From positions 1 to 13,879 of the forward strand of contig JAEELU010000086.1 in the NCBI GenBank assembly GCA_016282815.1: DNA of 13,879 nt. Reading direction: 5' to 3'. The translations under genes were made by a program, and so were the position numbers. Every line of letters starts with the position of its first letter. The first letter of the stretch is position 1. The notes beneath the pieces are model-generated. The model searched no databases. It had not been told where the DNA came from and was given only the letters and a program-made list of their open reading frames with translations. Source of the stretch: Acholeplasmatales bacterium. GTDB taxonomy: Bacteria > Bacillota_I > Bacilli_A > Acholeplasmatales > Anaeroplasmataceae. Of this stretch, positions 1-6,556 are shown in pieces.

Positions 1-1
1 C

Positions 2-430
2 AATCTATATGTAGATTATGGTATACATACTACAATAGGTGATAATTTCTATGCTAATAATGGATTAACAATATTAGATGTATGCCCAGTTGAAATTGGT
101 GATAATTGTTTCTTTGGTCCTAATGTAAGCTTATATACTCCATTACATCCATTAATGTATCAGGAAAGAAATCAATATTATGACGAAAATATAAAAAGAT
201 TTACTGATAAGGAATATGGTGCCCCAATAAAAATAGGTAATAACTGCTGGTTTGGTGGAAATGTTATAGTATGCCCAGGGGTAATAATAGGTAATGGATG
301 TGTAATTGGAGCAGGTTCCGTTGTTACACATGATATACCAGATAATTATCTTGCATATGGTAATCCATGTAGAGCAATAAGGGAAATAACAGAAGAAGAT
401 TCTATATATAAGAAAAAAAATTTATGGTAA
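2..430 (+). CDS. Maltose/galactoside-type O-acetyltransferase, 5' truncated
   Basis: The frame is open from base 2 to the TAA at 428-430, giving 142 residues; the N-terminus lies outside the window (relatives have about 185-200 residues). It is a left-handed beta-helix acyltransferase of the Maa/LacA group, which moves acetyl from acetyl-CoA to a sugar hydroxyl in the cytoplasm. Hexapeptide repeats are clear on both halves (IGDNFY, IGDNCFFGP, then IGNNCWFGG, VIIGNGCVIGAGSVV). The catalytic His is expected at visible residue 49, in the LHPL segment. The C-terminal PDNYLAYGNPCRAI is the family's typical end. The loop between the His and the second coil block is a few residues longer than in E. 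coli Maa. The internal ATG at 155 lies after the catalytic His, so it is not a start. The true acceptor (maltose, galactoside, surface sugar) cannot be told from this part. Confidence 0.88.
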   Translation, partial: NLYVDYGIHTTIGDNFYANNGLTILDVCPVEIGDNCFFGPNVSLYTPLHPLMYQERNQYYDENIKRFTDKEYGAPIKIGNNCWFGGNVIVCPGVIIGNGCVIGAGSVVTHDIPDNYLAYGNPCRAIREITEEDSIYKKKNLW

Positions 431-455
431 TTTTGCATTAAATAAAATGCATAAA
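431..455 (+). terminator. Weak AT-rich hairpin after the acetyltransferase
   Basis: Directly after the TAA, bases 431-439 pair with 446-455 (one bulged T at 452) around a six-base AT loop. The stem is mostly A-T and is followed by AAATTACATT rather than a T run, so it is at best a weak terminator or a 3' end stabiliser. Confidence 0.25.
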
Positions 456-507
456 ATTACATTAAAAAATGTATAAAATATCAAACAAAAAATAATACTT
501 AAAATTT

Positions 508-525
508 TTAGTAAGTATAGACTAA
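508..525. promoter_or_regulatory. Palindrome 1, half-site TTAGT/ACTAA (N8 spacer)
   Basis: TTAGT (508-512) and ACTAA (521-525) form an inverted repeat around an 8 bp spacer. The half-site recurs in the second palindrome at 550-569; the two centres are 43 bp apart, about four helical turns. Outer arms TAAAATT (500-506) and AATTTTA (534-540) could extend a weak RNA hairpin. I read the pair as operator sites for an unknown regulator of the downstream dehydrogenase gene. A structured leader is the alternative. Confidence 0.4.
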
Positions 526-549
526 CTAAGCTGAATTTTATATGTAGTA

Positions 550-569
550 TTAGTACATAGATGTACTAA
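550..569. promoter_or_regulatory. Palindrome 2, perfect 9 bp inverted repeat
   Basis: Arms TTAGTACAT (550-558) and ATGTACTAA (561-569) are perfectly complementary around a 2 bp AG centre. The outer five bases are the same as in palindrome 1. It lies just upstream of the cre-like site and the proposed -35 of the dehydrogenase gene, a position usual for an activator or a second repressor. No T run follows, so it is not a terminator. Confidence 0.5.
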
Positions 570-581
570 GGACCCTCATTT

Positions 582-596
582 TTGTAAGCGTATTCA
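582..596 (+). promoter_or_regulatory. cre-like CcpA operator overlapping a possible -35
   Basis: TTGTAAGCGTATTCA matches every fixed position of the Bacillus cre consensus WTGNAANCGNWNNCW. Its first six bases (TTGTAA) could also serve as a -35, with a poor -10 (TTTTAT, 605-610) 17 bp downstream; a factor bound here would then block the polymerase. The site fits catabolite control of the following oxidoreductase gene. A LacI-family operator other than CcpA's is equally possible on sequence alone. Confidence 0.5.
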
Positions 597-647
597 CATA
601 TTATTTTTATCTTTTTATTGGTAGAATAATGACTGGAGGGTATCAAC

Positions 648-1433
648 ATGTTCAATTATAAAAACAAAGTAGTAGCAATTACTGGTGCATCTTCTGGCTT
701 AGGAAAGCAGATGGCAGAAGGCTATGCACAATGTGGAGCTGATCTAGTTTTATTAGCTAGAAGAGTTGAAAGACTAGAAGCTTCAGCAAAGGAATGGGAA
801 GCAAAGTATGGTGTAAAGGTTCTTCCTGTTAAATGTGATGTAACTGATGCTGAATCAATTAAGGCAGCAGTTGCTAAAGTAGAAGAGGTATTCGGTCACT
901 GTGAGGTTATCGTTAACGATGCTGGTGGTGAAAGAGGTACTGGTACACCACTTCTAGATTACAAGAGAGAGGATTGGGATTTTACATTAAATCTTGATTT
1001 AACTTCAGTATTCGCTGTAACTCAAGCTTTTGCTAACTTCATGAAGAAGGCAATCGCAGCAAAGAAGCAAACTTATGGTAGAGTAATCAATATTGCTTCA
1101 ATCTATGGTATCGTAGGTAACACAGCACTTCCTACAATCGCATACCATACTACAAAGGGTGCAGTAGTTAACTTTACAAGAGGTGCAGCTGCAGAGCTTG
1201 CAACTCAAGGAATCACTGTAAATGCAATTTGTCCAGGTTATTTCTATACAGAATTAACTACAGATACATTAAATACAGAGTATTTCCAAAACTTTGCTAA
1301 TCAATCAGTTCCTATGAAGAGATATGGTAATGTAGGTGAATTAAATTCAGCAGCTATTTTCTTAGGTGCAGAAGAGTCATCTTATGTTACAGGTCAAATT
1401 CTAGCTGTTGATGGCGGCTATACTTGTGTATAA
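648..1433 (+). CDS. Short-chain dehydrogenase/reductase (gluconate 5-dehydrogenase/FabG-like)
   Basis: A complete 261-residue classical SDR: a soluble Rossmann-fold NAD(P)(H) enzyme, probably tetrameric, that interconverts an alcohol and a ketone. The cofactor motif TGASSGLG covers residues 12-19. Arg38-Arg39 after the second strand favours NADPH, and Asp64 follows strand 3. The catalytic tetrad is Asn115, Ser151, Tyr166, Lys170 (YHTTK), and the PG motif is at 196-197. The structural NNAG motif reads NDAG (90-93), which is unusual. The NAICPGYFYTEL stretch recalls gluconate 5-dehydrogenase-like members, and the cre-like site upstream would fit sugar or polyol metabolism, but the substrate is inferred only. 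ATG 648 has a good GGAGGG at 635-640. The gene appears monocistronic, between the palindrome-rich leader and a bidirectional terminator. Confidence 0.9.
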   Translation: MFNYKNKVVAITGASSGLGKQMAEGYAQCGADLVLLARRVERLEASAKEWEAKYGVKVLPVKCDVTDAESIKAAVAKVEEVFGHCEVIVNDAGGERGTGTPLLDYKREDWDFTLNLDLTSVFAVTQAFANFMKKAIAAKKQTYGRVINIASIYGIVGNTALPTIAYHTTKGAVVNFTRGAAAELATQGITVNAICPGYFYTELTTDTLNTEYFQNFANQSVPMKRYGNVGELNSAAIFLGAEESSYVTGQILAVDGGYTCV

Positions 1434-1455
1434 TAGTTTACTATAATAAAACTAC

Positions 1456-1481
1456 AAAAGAGCTCGTAATTGAGCTCTTTT
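1456..1481. terminator. Bidirectional terminator between convergent genes
   Basis: AAAAGAGCTC (1456-1465) pairs perfectly with GAGCTCTTTT (1472-1481) around loop GTAATT. TTTTCGTTTT follows on the plus side; on the minus side the A run gives TTTT. It sits 22 nt after the dehydrogenase stop and 6 nt beyond the end of the minus-strand gene, so it can serve both. Confidence 0.92.
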
Positions 1482-1487
1482 CGTTTT

Positions 1488-2552
1488 CTATTTATTATTA
1501 ATTATTCTATTATAGCCTTCATCCTTTTGATTTTGATGCTTATTATATCTTTCTGTAGTATGCTTTATTGCAATTTGTCTATGTTTTTTATCTATTTTTC
1601 TAGCTTCCTTCATAGATTTAAATCCAACAATAAATCCAACAACAATAGGAACAAATGATAATATACTCATTACTATTATATTAAATACGAGACCTAATAC
1701 TAATAGAAGAACAAATCCTAGGAATCCCAATAAATTAGATGTATGATAGAATCTTTTAGGCTTTCTTAATTCTTCCCTTCTTGCCTGAGCAAGCTTTCTT
1801 GATTCTGTGAAGAATTCATCTAAATCATCATCGTTAGGAAATTCACCAACAATCTTCATATTAAATTCACCATTAGTATTAGCGTAGAAGTAGACTTCCT
1901 TATCCCTAATTTTAATTTCCATTACATAAATACTAATAATGATAACGAATGTATCTAAAAGTCTAACAGTTCCTGAATGTTCCTCATTTTTAACATGATG
2001 ACCAGGATAAGTAATGTTATTAGCAAATACATTCTCTAATATGTTATTTTTTAAATAAGAAATGATATGCGGTTTTATTTCTATTTTATCAAGCTCATCT
2101 CTTGTTAGCTCTGTAATCTTCTTTTCCTTATCATCTAATGAAAGATATTCAGCAAATGGTGAGTATTGTTCATCATAGCATTGTGAGAATGCATCACCCT
2201 CAAGTAAACCAGAATCATAATTCCATTCTGTTCTAGTTTTTGTATGAGGAGTAGATGTTACCTTTCTAGTACCATCACTATATTTAATAGTTTTAGTTTC
2301 AACCCAGCTTTCAGTATAATCAACACCAATTTGTCTTGAATACTCTACAGCTGCGTGTCCTTTTGCCCTATAAATAGGAATATTAATTTTACTTACCTCA
2401 CCGAATACACCCTCATCAAAAATATATGCTGGTGAAGATACATCATCCTTTAAAAATAATAATACCTTACTTTTAAACTCATCAGCTGATGTAGAATCAT
2501 TATATCTAAAGCCTGATGTTATATATTTTTCTGGATCATTTTTATATTCCAT
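1488..2552 (-). CDS. Unrecognised membrane protein with two C-terminal helices
   Basis: 354 residues from ATG 2552. I do not recognise the family. Residues 1-200 are polar, with a segment around residue 55-115 (INIPIYRAKGHAAVEYSR, then a Thr/Lys-rich stretch ending KTRTEWNY) reminiscent of a beta-sandwich domain found in some zinc-ribbon membrane proteins; no zinc ribbon is present here. Residues near 200-238 look like a second beta-rich block. Two hydrophobic helices follow at about 274-294 and 296-312, after a basic stretch (RREELRKPKR), and the last 45 residues are a very charged cytoplasmic tail rich in Lys, Arg and Asn. No signal peptide or catalytic motif is seen. A GTG at 2561 is in frame, but the Shine-Dalgarno-like AGGGTGA lies across it, 6-7 nt before ATG 2552, so I prefer the ATG. 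The gene is alone on its strand and convergent with the dehydrogenase. Confidence 0.78.
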   Translation of the reverse strand: MEYKNDPEKYITSGFRYNDSTSADEFKSKVLLFLKDDVSSPAYIFDEGVFGEVSKINIPIYRAKGHAAVEYSRQIGVDYTESWVETKTIKYSDGTRKVTSTPHTKTRTEWNYDSGLLEGDAFSQCYDEQYSPFAEYLSLDDKEKKITELTRDELDKIEIKPHIISYLKNNILENVFANNITYPGHHVKNEEHSGTVRLLDTFVIIISIYVMEIKIRDKEVYFYANTNGEFNMKIVGEFPNDDDLDEFFTESRKLAQARREELRKPKRFYHTSNLLGFLGFVLLLVLGLVFNIIVMSILSFVPIVVGFIVGFKSMKEARKIDKKHRQIAIKHTTERYNKHQNQKDEGYNRIINNK

Positions 2553-2634
2553 AAATCTCACCCTTTTTCTACACTAACATATTAATTTTATCACGCAAAA
2601 AAATAAATAACAAATTAAACATGAAACATAAATC

Positions 2635-2662
2635 TTGCAAATTTGATTTTAAGATATATAAT
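2635..2662 (+). promoter_or_regulatory. Promoter of the asnS T-box transcript
   Basis: TTGCAA (2635-2640) and TATAAT (2657-2662) are 16 bp apart, placing the transcript start near 2669-2670, just before the first conserved T-box stem. The promoter faces away from the minus-strand gene, so 2553-2668 is a divergent intergenic stretch. I see no clean promoter for the minus gene there. Confidence 0.75.
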
Positions 2663-2668
2663 ATACCT

Positions 2669-2894
2669 AAAGCGATGATAAGAAGAAAGCTTAAATGATT
2701 ATTCAGAGAGTCTATGGTTGGTGCGAATAGATTATAGTTTAGGTGGACAACATCTTTGAGTGGTAGAAGAATTAAGTAGAACTACCCGTAAATTAGGCGT
2801 TAACTATAATGAGGTGCTATGATTATTCATAGAACTAAGGTGGTACCGCGGATTTTTCGTCCTTAGAAGATTTTTATCTTTTAAGGATTTTTTT
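2669..2894 (+). promoter_or_regulatory. T-box riboswitch, Asn specifier AAC
   Basis: This leader senses uncharged tRNA-Asn and lets transcription continue into asnS when charging is low. Conserved parts in order: the base of Stem I with GATGA (about 2674-2678), the AGAGAG bulge (2705-2710) and the distal loop GGTTGGTGCGAA (2716-2727). The 3' side of Stem I follows, with AAC at 2749-2751 as specifier. Stem III is CTATGA/TCATAG (2817-2832), and the T-box core AAGGTGGTACCGCGG lies at 2837-2851. CTAAGG (2835-2840) can pair with CCTTAG (2861-2866) to form the antiterminator, which competes with the terminator at 2861-2886. The specifier agrees with the downstream gene. The exact Stem I pairing was judged by eye. 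Confidence 0.93.
2861..2894 (+). terminator. T-box regulated terminator of asnS
   Basis: CCTTAGAAGA (2861-2870) pairs with TCTTTTAAGG (2877-2886) over ten pairs including one G-U, around loop TTTTTA. A run of seven T follows at 2888-2894. Its 5' arm CCTTAG is also the 3' half of the antiterminator, so the two folds exclude each other. Confidence 0.92.
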
Positions 2895-2913
2895 ATTTTA
2901 GGAGGATTAAAAT

Positions 2914-4296
2914 ATGAGAAGAGACAAGATTAAAAAAATATTTGAGGAGAAGCAAGCTAAGGAAGTTGTAGTTTATGGTTGGGTTAGAACAAATAGAGCA
3001 CAATCTCAATTTGGATTCTTAAATATCAATGATGGTTCAACTATTTTAAACCTACAGGTAGTTTATGAGCCTGCAAATATTAAAAATTTTGAGGAAGTAT
3101 CTAAATATAGAGTTGGTATGAGTGTTAAGGTTGTTGGTGATATTGTATTAACACCAGATGCTAAGCAACCACTTGAAATGAAGGCAAAGGAAGTAGTAAT
3201 GCTTGGAGATTGTCCAGAGGATTACCCTATCCAACCAAAGAGACATACATTAGAATTCCTAAGAGATAATGCACATTTACGTGCTAGAACAAATATGTTC
3301 AATGCTGTATTTAGAATTAGAAGTGTTGCAGCTATGGCAGTACATTCATATTTCCAATCAAATGGCTATTTATATGTACATACACCACTTATTACATGCG
3401 CTGACTGTGAAGGCTCAGACCAAATGTTTAAGGTAACTACATTTGATATGAACAATCTACCTTTAGGTGAGGATAAGAAGGTTGACTTCAGTAAGGATTT
3501 ATTCGGTAAGCAATCATTCATCACTGGTTCTGGTCAATTACAGGGTGAAACGTTCGCTATGGCATTTAGTGATATTTATACATTTGGTCCTACATTTAGA
3601 ACAGAAAACTCAAACACAAAGACTCACGCAAACGAGTTCTGGATGATTGAGCCTGAAATGGCATTCTGTGATTTAAATGGCTTAATGGATATCGAAGAGG
3701 AAATGCTAAAGTATGTAGTTAAGTACGTATTAGATAATGCATCAGATGAAATTAACTTCTGTAGTCAATTCATCGAGAAGGGCTTAAGAGAAAGATTAGA
3801 AAAGCTATTAACTTCTAAATTTACAAGAATATCTCATCATGACGTTGTTGATTTATTATTAAAATCAGGACAAAAGTGGGAATTCAAGCCATCTTATGAG
3901 GATGATATTGCTAAGGAGCATGAGAAGTATTTAACAGAGCATTTCAATGGACCTGTATTTGTTACAGATTGGCCAAAGGATATTAAGGCTTGGTATATGA
4001 AGGTTAACCCTGATAACGAGACAGTTGCTGCTGTAGATTTATTAGTACCTGGCTCTGGTGAGCTAATGGGTGGATCTCAAAGAGAGGAAAACCTTGATGT
4101 TCTATTAAATAGAATGAAGGAATTAAATGTAGATCCTGAACCTATTAAGTGGTATCTAGATACTAGAAAATTTGGTGGAAACATTCATTCAGGCTTCGGT
4201 ATGGGCTTTGAAAGATTAATTATGTATCTAACAGGTGTAGAAAACATAAGAGATGTTATCCCTTATCCTAGAACACCAAAGAACTGTGAATATTAA
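2914..4296 (+). CDS. asnS: Asparaginyl-tRNA synthetase
   Basis: 460 residues, the usual length of bacterial AsnS (E. coli 466). This class IIb enzyme charges tRNA-Asn with asparagine using ATP, as a cytoplasmic homodimer. The N-terminal OB-fold anticodon-binding domain is about residues 15-105 (VVVYGWVRTNRAQSQFGF). The catalytic core has motif 2 around FRTEN (228-232, Arg229) and motif 3 GMGFERL ending near Leu435, with the ATP-binding Arg434. The stretch GETFAMAFSDIYTFGPTFR and the C-terminal VIPYPRTP are typical of AsnS and argue against AspRS. ATG 2914 follows AGGAGGA (2900-2906). Expression is governed by the T-box leader with its Asn codon, which independently supports the assignment. 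The gene ends in its own terminator at 4306-4330 and seems monocistronic. A direct AsnS implies that the organism does not rely only on the transamidation route for Asn-tRNA. Confidence 0.97.
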   Translation: MRRDKIKKIFEEKQAKEVVVYGWVRTNRAQSQFGFLNINDGSTILNLQVVYEPANIKNFEEVSKYRVGMSVKVVGDIVLTPDAKQPLEMKAKEVVMLGDCPEDYPIQPKRHTLEFLRDNAHLRARTNMFNAVFRIRSVAAMAVHSYFQSNGYLYVHTPLITCADCEGSDQMFKVTTFDMNNLPLGEDKKVDFSKDLFGKQSFITGSGQLQGETFAMAFSDIYTFGPTFRTENSNTKTHANEFWMIEPEMAFCDLNGLMDIEEEMLKYVVKYVLDNASDEINFCSQFIEKGLRERLEKLLTSKFTRISHHDVVDLLLKSGQKWEFKPSYEDDIAKEHEKYLTEHFNGPVFVTDWPKDIKAWYMKVNPDNETVAAVDLLVPGSGELMGGSQREENLDVLLNRMKELNVDPEPIKWYLDTRKFGGNIHSGFGMGFERLIMYLTGVENIRDVIPYPRTPKNCEY

Positions 4297-4305
4297 AATT
4301 ATTTG

Positions 4306-4334
4306 GAGCTAATTCATTTTGAATTGGCTCTTTT
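4306..4334 (+). terminator. Terminator of asnS
   Basis: GAGCTAATTC (4306-4315) pairs with GAATTGGCTC (4321-4330) around ATTTT, ten pairs with one U-G, followed by TTTTAATTTT. It lies 10 nt after the asnS stop. Confidence 0.9.
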
Positions 4335-4336
4335 AA

Positions 4337-4365
4337 TTTTAAATATTAAGAAAATAGTATATAAT
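4337..4365 (+). promoter_or_regulatory. Probable promoter of the cls-carbonic anhydrase operon
   Basis: A perfect TATAAT lies at 4360-4365, with a weak -35 (TTTTAA, 4337-4342) 17 bp upstream. It falls between the asnS terminator and the cls start, giving a leader of about 25 nt. Confidence 0.5.
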
Positions 4366-4395
4366 TGTATTAATAATTATGTTTATGGTGATTAT

Positions 4396-5934
4396 ATGGC
4401 AATTACAGAAAATGAAAGATTAAGTCTTCCTATTTGGAAAAGACTATTATTACAATTAATTACATTAATAATATTAGCTGCTCAAATTGCTATAATATAT
4501 TTCATGGTATTAGGCGTTATTGAAAGCAATAAGGGCCTTAACTTTATTTATTTTATAGTAGAGGGTGTTGCTTTATTACAGGTTATCTATGTATTATATA
4601 AGCCTATGAATATTAATTATAAGCTTACCTGGTGTGTTTGTATCTTGATATTACCATTACCATCTATGCTTTTATATTATTTCAATTCTACATCAAGAAG
4701 ATTATCTAAAAGAAAAAGAAAAAAGATACATGATAATGTAATCAAAATGGCAGATAATACTGAAATCGAAAAGATTGATGATGTTACTGCAATAAACCTA
4801 GTAAATGTAGTTGCTAAACAAACCTACGCTCCAGTATATGGTAATTCTAAATTTACATTCTTTAGTGATTGCTATGATAAATTTCTAGATATGCTTGAAG
4901 AAATGAAAAAAGCAGAAAAGTGTATTTATATGGAATATTTTATTTTATCCCCAGGATATTTAATGGATAAGGTATATGATGTGTTACTAGATAGAGGATA
5001 CCGAGGAGTAGAAATAAAAATAATATATGATGATGTTGGTAGTAAGGGAAGACTACATAGAAGATTAATAAAGAGGCTTGCTAAAATACCTAATTGTAAA
5101 ATATATAATTTCGAACCACTTGGTATGAACTTTAATATGTTAGTCAATTATCGTGATCATAGAAAGATATTAGTAATTGATAATAAAATAGCATATTGTG
5201 GTGGAGATAATATGGCCGATGAATATATCCATAAGAAGGAACGCTTTGGATATTGGCGAGATAATTGTGGAAAATATGAAGGAGAAATAGTTAATTCATT
5301 CTCAGTAATATTCTCTGAAATGTGGTATACATCAACAAAAGAAAGACTAGAAATACCAAAGGTTGAATATGAAAGATTTGAAAATCAGGGCTTTATAATG
5401 GCCTTTGGTGATGGACCACTTTATGATAATAATCCATCATATGATTTATTTAAATCCTTAATATTATCAGCAAAAAATAAGATATATATATCTACACCTT
5501 ATTTTATTATTGATGATTCAATGATAGAGCTTATTGCCTTAAAGGCTAAATCAGGTGTAGAGGTAAATATATTAATGCCACATATACCTGATAAAAAGGC
5601 ACCATTCTATATGGGTAGAGCAAACTATAGAGATATTCTTAAGGCCGGTGGTAACATATATGAAATGACTAGAGGCTTTAATCATGCTAAGAACATTATT
5701 ATAGATGATAAATATGCATTTATTGGAACAGTAAATATGGATTATAGAAGCTTATTTTTACATTATGAATGTGGAGCTTTAATTATTAATTCGACTGAAA
5801 TATTAAAAATGAGTGAGGATTATGAAAAGGAAATAGGTAATTCATTGAAAATTACCTATGAAATGTGGAAAAAGAGATCTTTATTCCAAAAGATTACCTC
5901 CATAGTATTAAATATATTTTCTCCATTATTTTAA
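4396..5934 (+). CDS. cls: Cardiolipin synthase (two PLD domains, membrane anchored)
   Basis: 512 residues from ATG 4396, the normal length for Cls. The enzyme joins two phosphatidylglycerol molecules into cardiolipin and glycerol at the cytoplasmic membrane. Hydrophobic helices lie at about 19-42, 48-67 and 77-96, then a basic stretch (RRLSKRKRKK) leads into the catalytic part. Two complete HxKx4D phospholipase D motifs are present: His255-Lys257-Asp262 (HRKILVID) and His430-Lys432-Asp437 (HAKNIIID), each followed by a Gly-rich or GTVNMD segment typical of the family. A TTG at 4303 extends the frame, but it lies in the asnS terminator and upstream of the promoter. ATG 4396 has GGTGA five or so bases before it. 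The carbonic anhydrase gene starts 13 nt after the stop, so the two are probably cotranscribed. Confidence 0.93.
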   Translation: MAITENERLSLPIWKRLLLQLITLIILAAQIAIIYFMVLGVIESNKGLNFIYFIVEGVALLQVIYVLYKPMNINYKLTWCVCILILPLPSMLLYYFNSTSRRLSKRKRKKIHDNVIKMADNTEIEKIDDVTAINLVNVVAKQTYAPVYGNSKFTFFSDCYDKFLDMLEEMKKAEKCIYMEYFILSPGYLMDKVYDVLLDRGYRGVEIKIIYDDVGSKGRLHRRLIKRLAKIPNCKIYNFEPLGMNFNMLVNYRDHRKILVIDNKIAYCGGDNMADEYIHKKERFGYWRDNCGKYEGEIVNSFSVIFSEMWYTSTKERLEIPKVEYERFENQGFIMAFGDGPLYDNNPSYDLFKSLILSAKNKIYISTPYFIIDDSMIELIALKAKSGVEVNILMPHIPDKKAPFYMGRANYRDILKAGGNIYEMTRGFNHAKNIIIDDKYAFIGTVNMDYRSLFLHYECGALIINSTEILKMSEDYEKEIGNSLKITYEMWKKRSLFQKITSIVLNIFSPLF

Positions 5935-5947
5935 AGAGGTGAAGGTT

Positions 5948-6511
5948 ATGAGTGTAGCTGCAGATGTAGCATTAAGCTGGTTAATTGAAGGTAATAATGA
6001 TTATATTATTGCCGAAAAAAATCATCATGGTGATATATCACCCAAAAGAAGAGTACATACCCATAAGCATGGACAAAATCCATTTGCTGTAATTATTACC
6101 TGCTCTGATTCAAGAGTAATACCTGAAAATATATTTATGAAGGGTATTGGTGATTTATTTGTCATTAGACTTGCAGGTAATGTAATAGGAGATTTTGCAT
6201 TGGGCAGTATTGAATATGCTGTAGAGCATTTAGATTGTAAGCTAGTAGTTGTTATGGGACATACAATGTGTGGAGCTATTAGTGCTGCAATCGATAAGGA
6301 TCATCATGGATATATAGGAACAATAACTAAAGAAATAAAAAAAGCTATTGGTACTGAAATGAATCCTACACTTGCAAGTAAAAAGAATGTAAGAAACACA
6401 ATTGATAAGATACTTGAAAGTGATGTTATTAAAGCAAAATTAAATATGGGTGTTGAGGTAATTGGTAGTATCTACCACACCCATTCTGGTCATGTTGAAT
6501 TTTTGATATAA
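5948..6511 (+). CDS. Beta-class carbonic anhydrase
   Basis: 187 residues, a compact beta-carbonic anhydrase, which interconverts CO2 and bicarbonate in the cytoplasm. The zinc ligands are Cys52, His105 and Cys108 (CSDSR at 52-56 and GHTMCGA at 104-110). The Asp54-Arg56 dyad that governs access to the metal is intact, so the enzyme should be active. The ending YHTHSGHVEFL also fits this family. The frame can be extended to a GTG at 5939, but AGAGGTGA (5936-5943) sits five bases before ATG 5948, so I use that ATG. It follows cls by 13 nt with no terminator between. Bicarbonate supply for carboxylations, including fatty-acid synthesis, would be one reason to pair it with a lipid gene, but that is inference. 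No terminator follows; instead its last codons contain the promoter of the next gene. Confidence 0.93.
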   Translation: MSVAADVALSWLIEGNNDYIIAEKNHHGDISPKRRVHTHKHGQNPFAVIITCSDSRVIPENIFMKGIGDLFVIRLAGNVIGDFALGSIEYAVEHLDCKLVVVMGHTMCGAISAAIDKDHHGYIGTITKEIKKAIGTEMNPTLASKKNVRNTIDKILESDVIKAKLNMGVEVIGSIYHTHSGHVEFLI

Positions 6512-6523
6512 AAATGTTATAAT
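6495..6523 (+). promoter_or_regulatory. Promoter of the GGDEF gene, inside the carbonic anhydrase 3' end
   Basis: TTGAAT (6495-6500), a 17 bp spacer and TATAAT (6518-6523) make a near-consensus promoter. The -35 lies in the last codons of the carbonic anhydrase gene, which stops at 6511. The transcript would start near 6530, giving a leader of about 27 nt. Confidence 0.8.
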
Positions 6524-6556
6524 CAACTATATGATACGATGTTAGGTGGTGAATCT

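Noticed and set aside
508..525. Palindrome 1 as the first hairpin (P1) of an ANTAR target
   Set aside because: The loop is eight bases, or a hexamer AGTATA closed by an A-G mismatch, which has A and not G at position 4.
1470..1658. Plus-strand open frame of 62 codons
   Set aside because: It lies antisense to the 3' end of the minus-strand membrane protein gene, begins inside the terminator hairpin and has no ribosome binding site.
2553..2561. GTG 2561 as start of the minus-strand gene
   Set aside because: The AGGGTGA that would bind the ribosome overlaps the GTG; the ATG at 2552 has proper spacing.
4303..4395. N-terminal extension of Cls from TTG 4303
   Set aside because: It covers the asnS terminator and the cls promoter; ATG 4396 has its own GGTGA and gives the usual Cls length.
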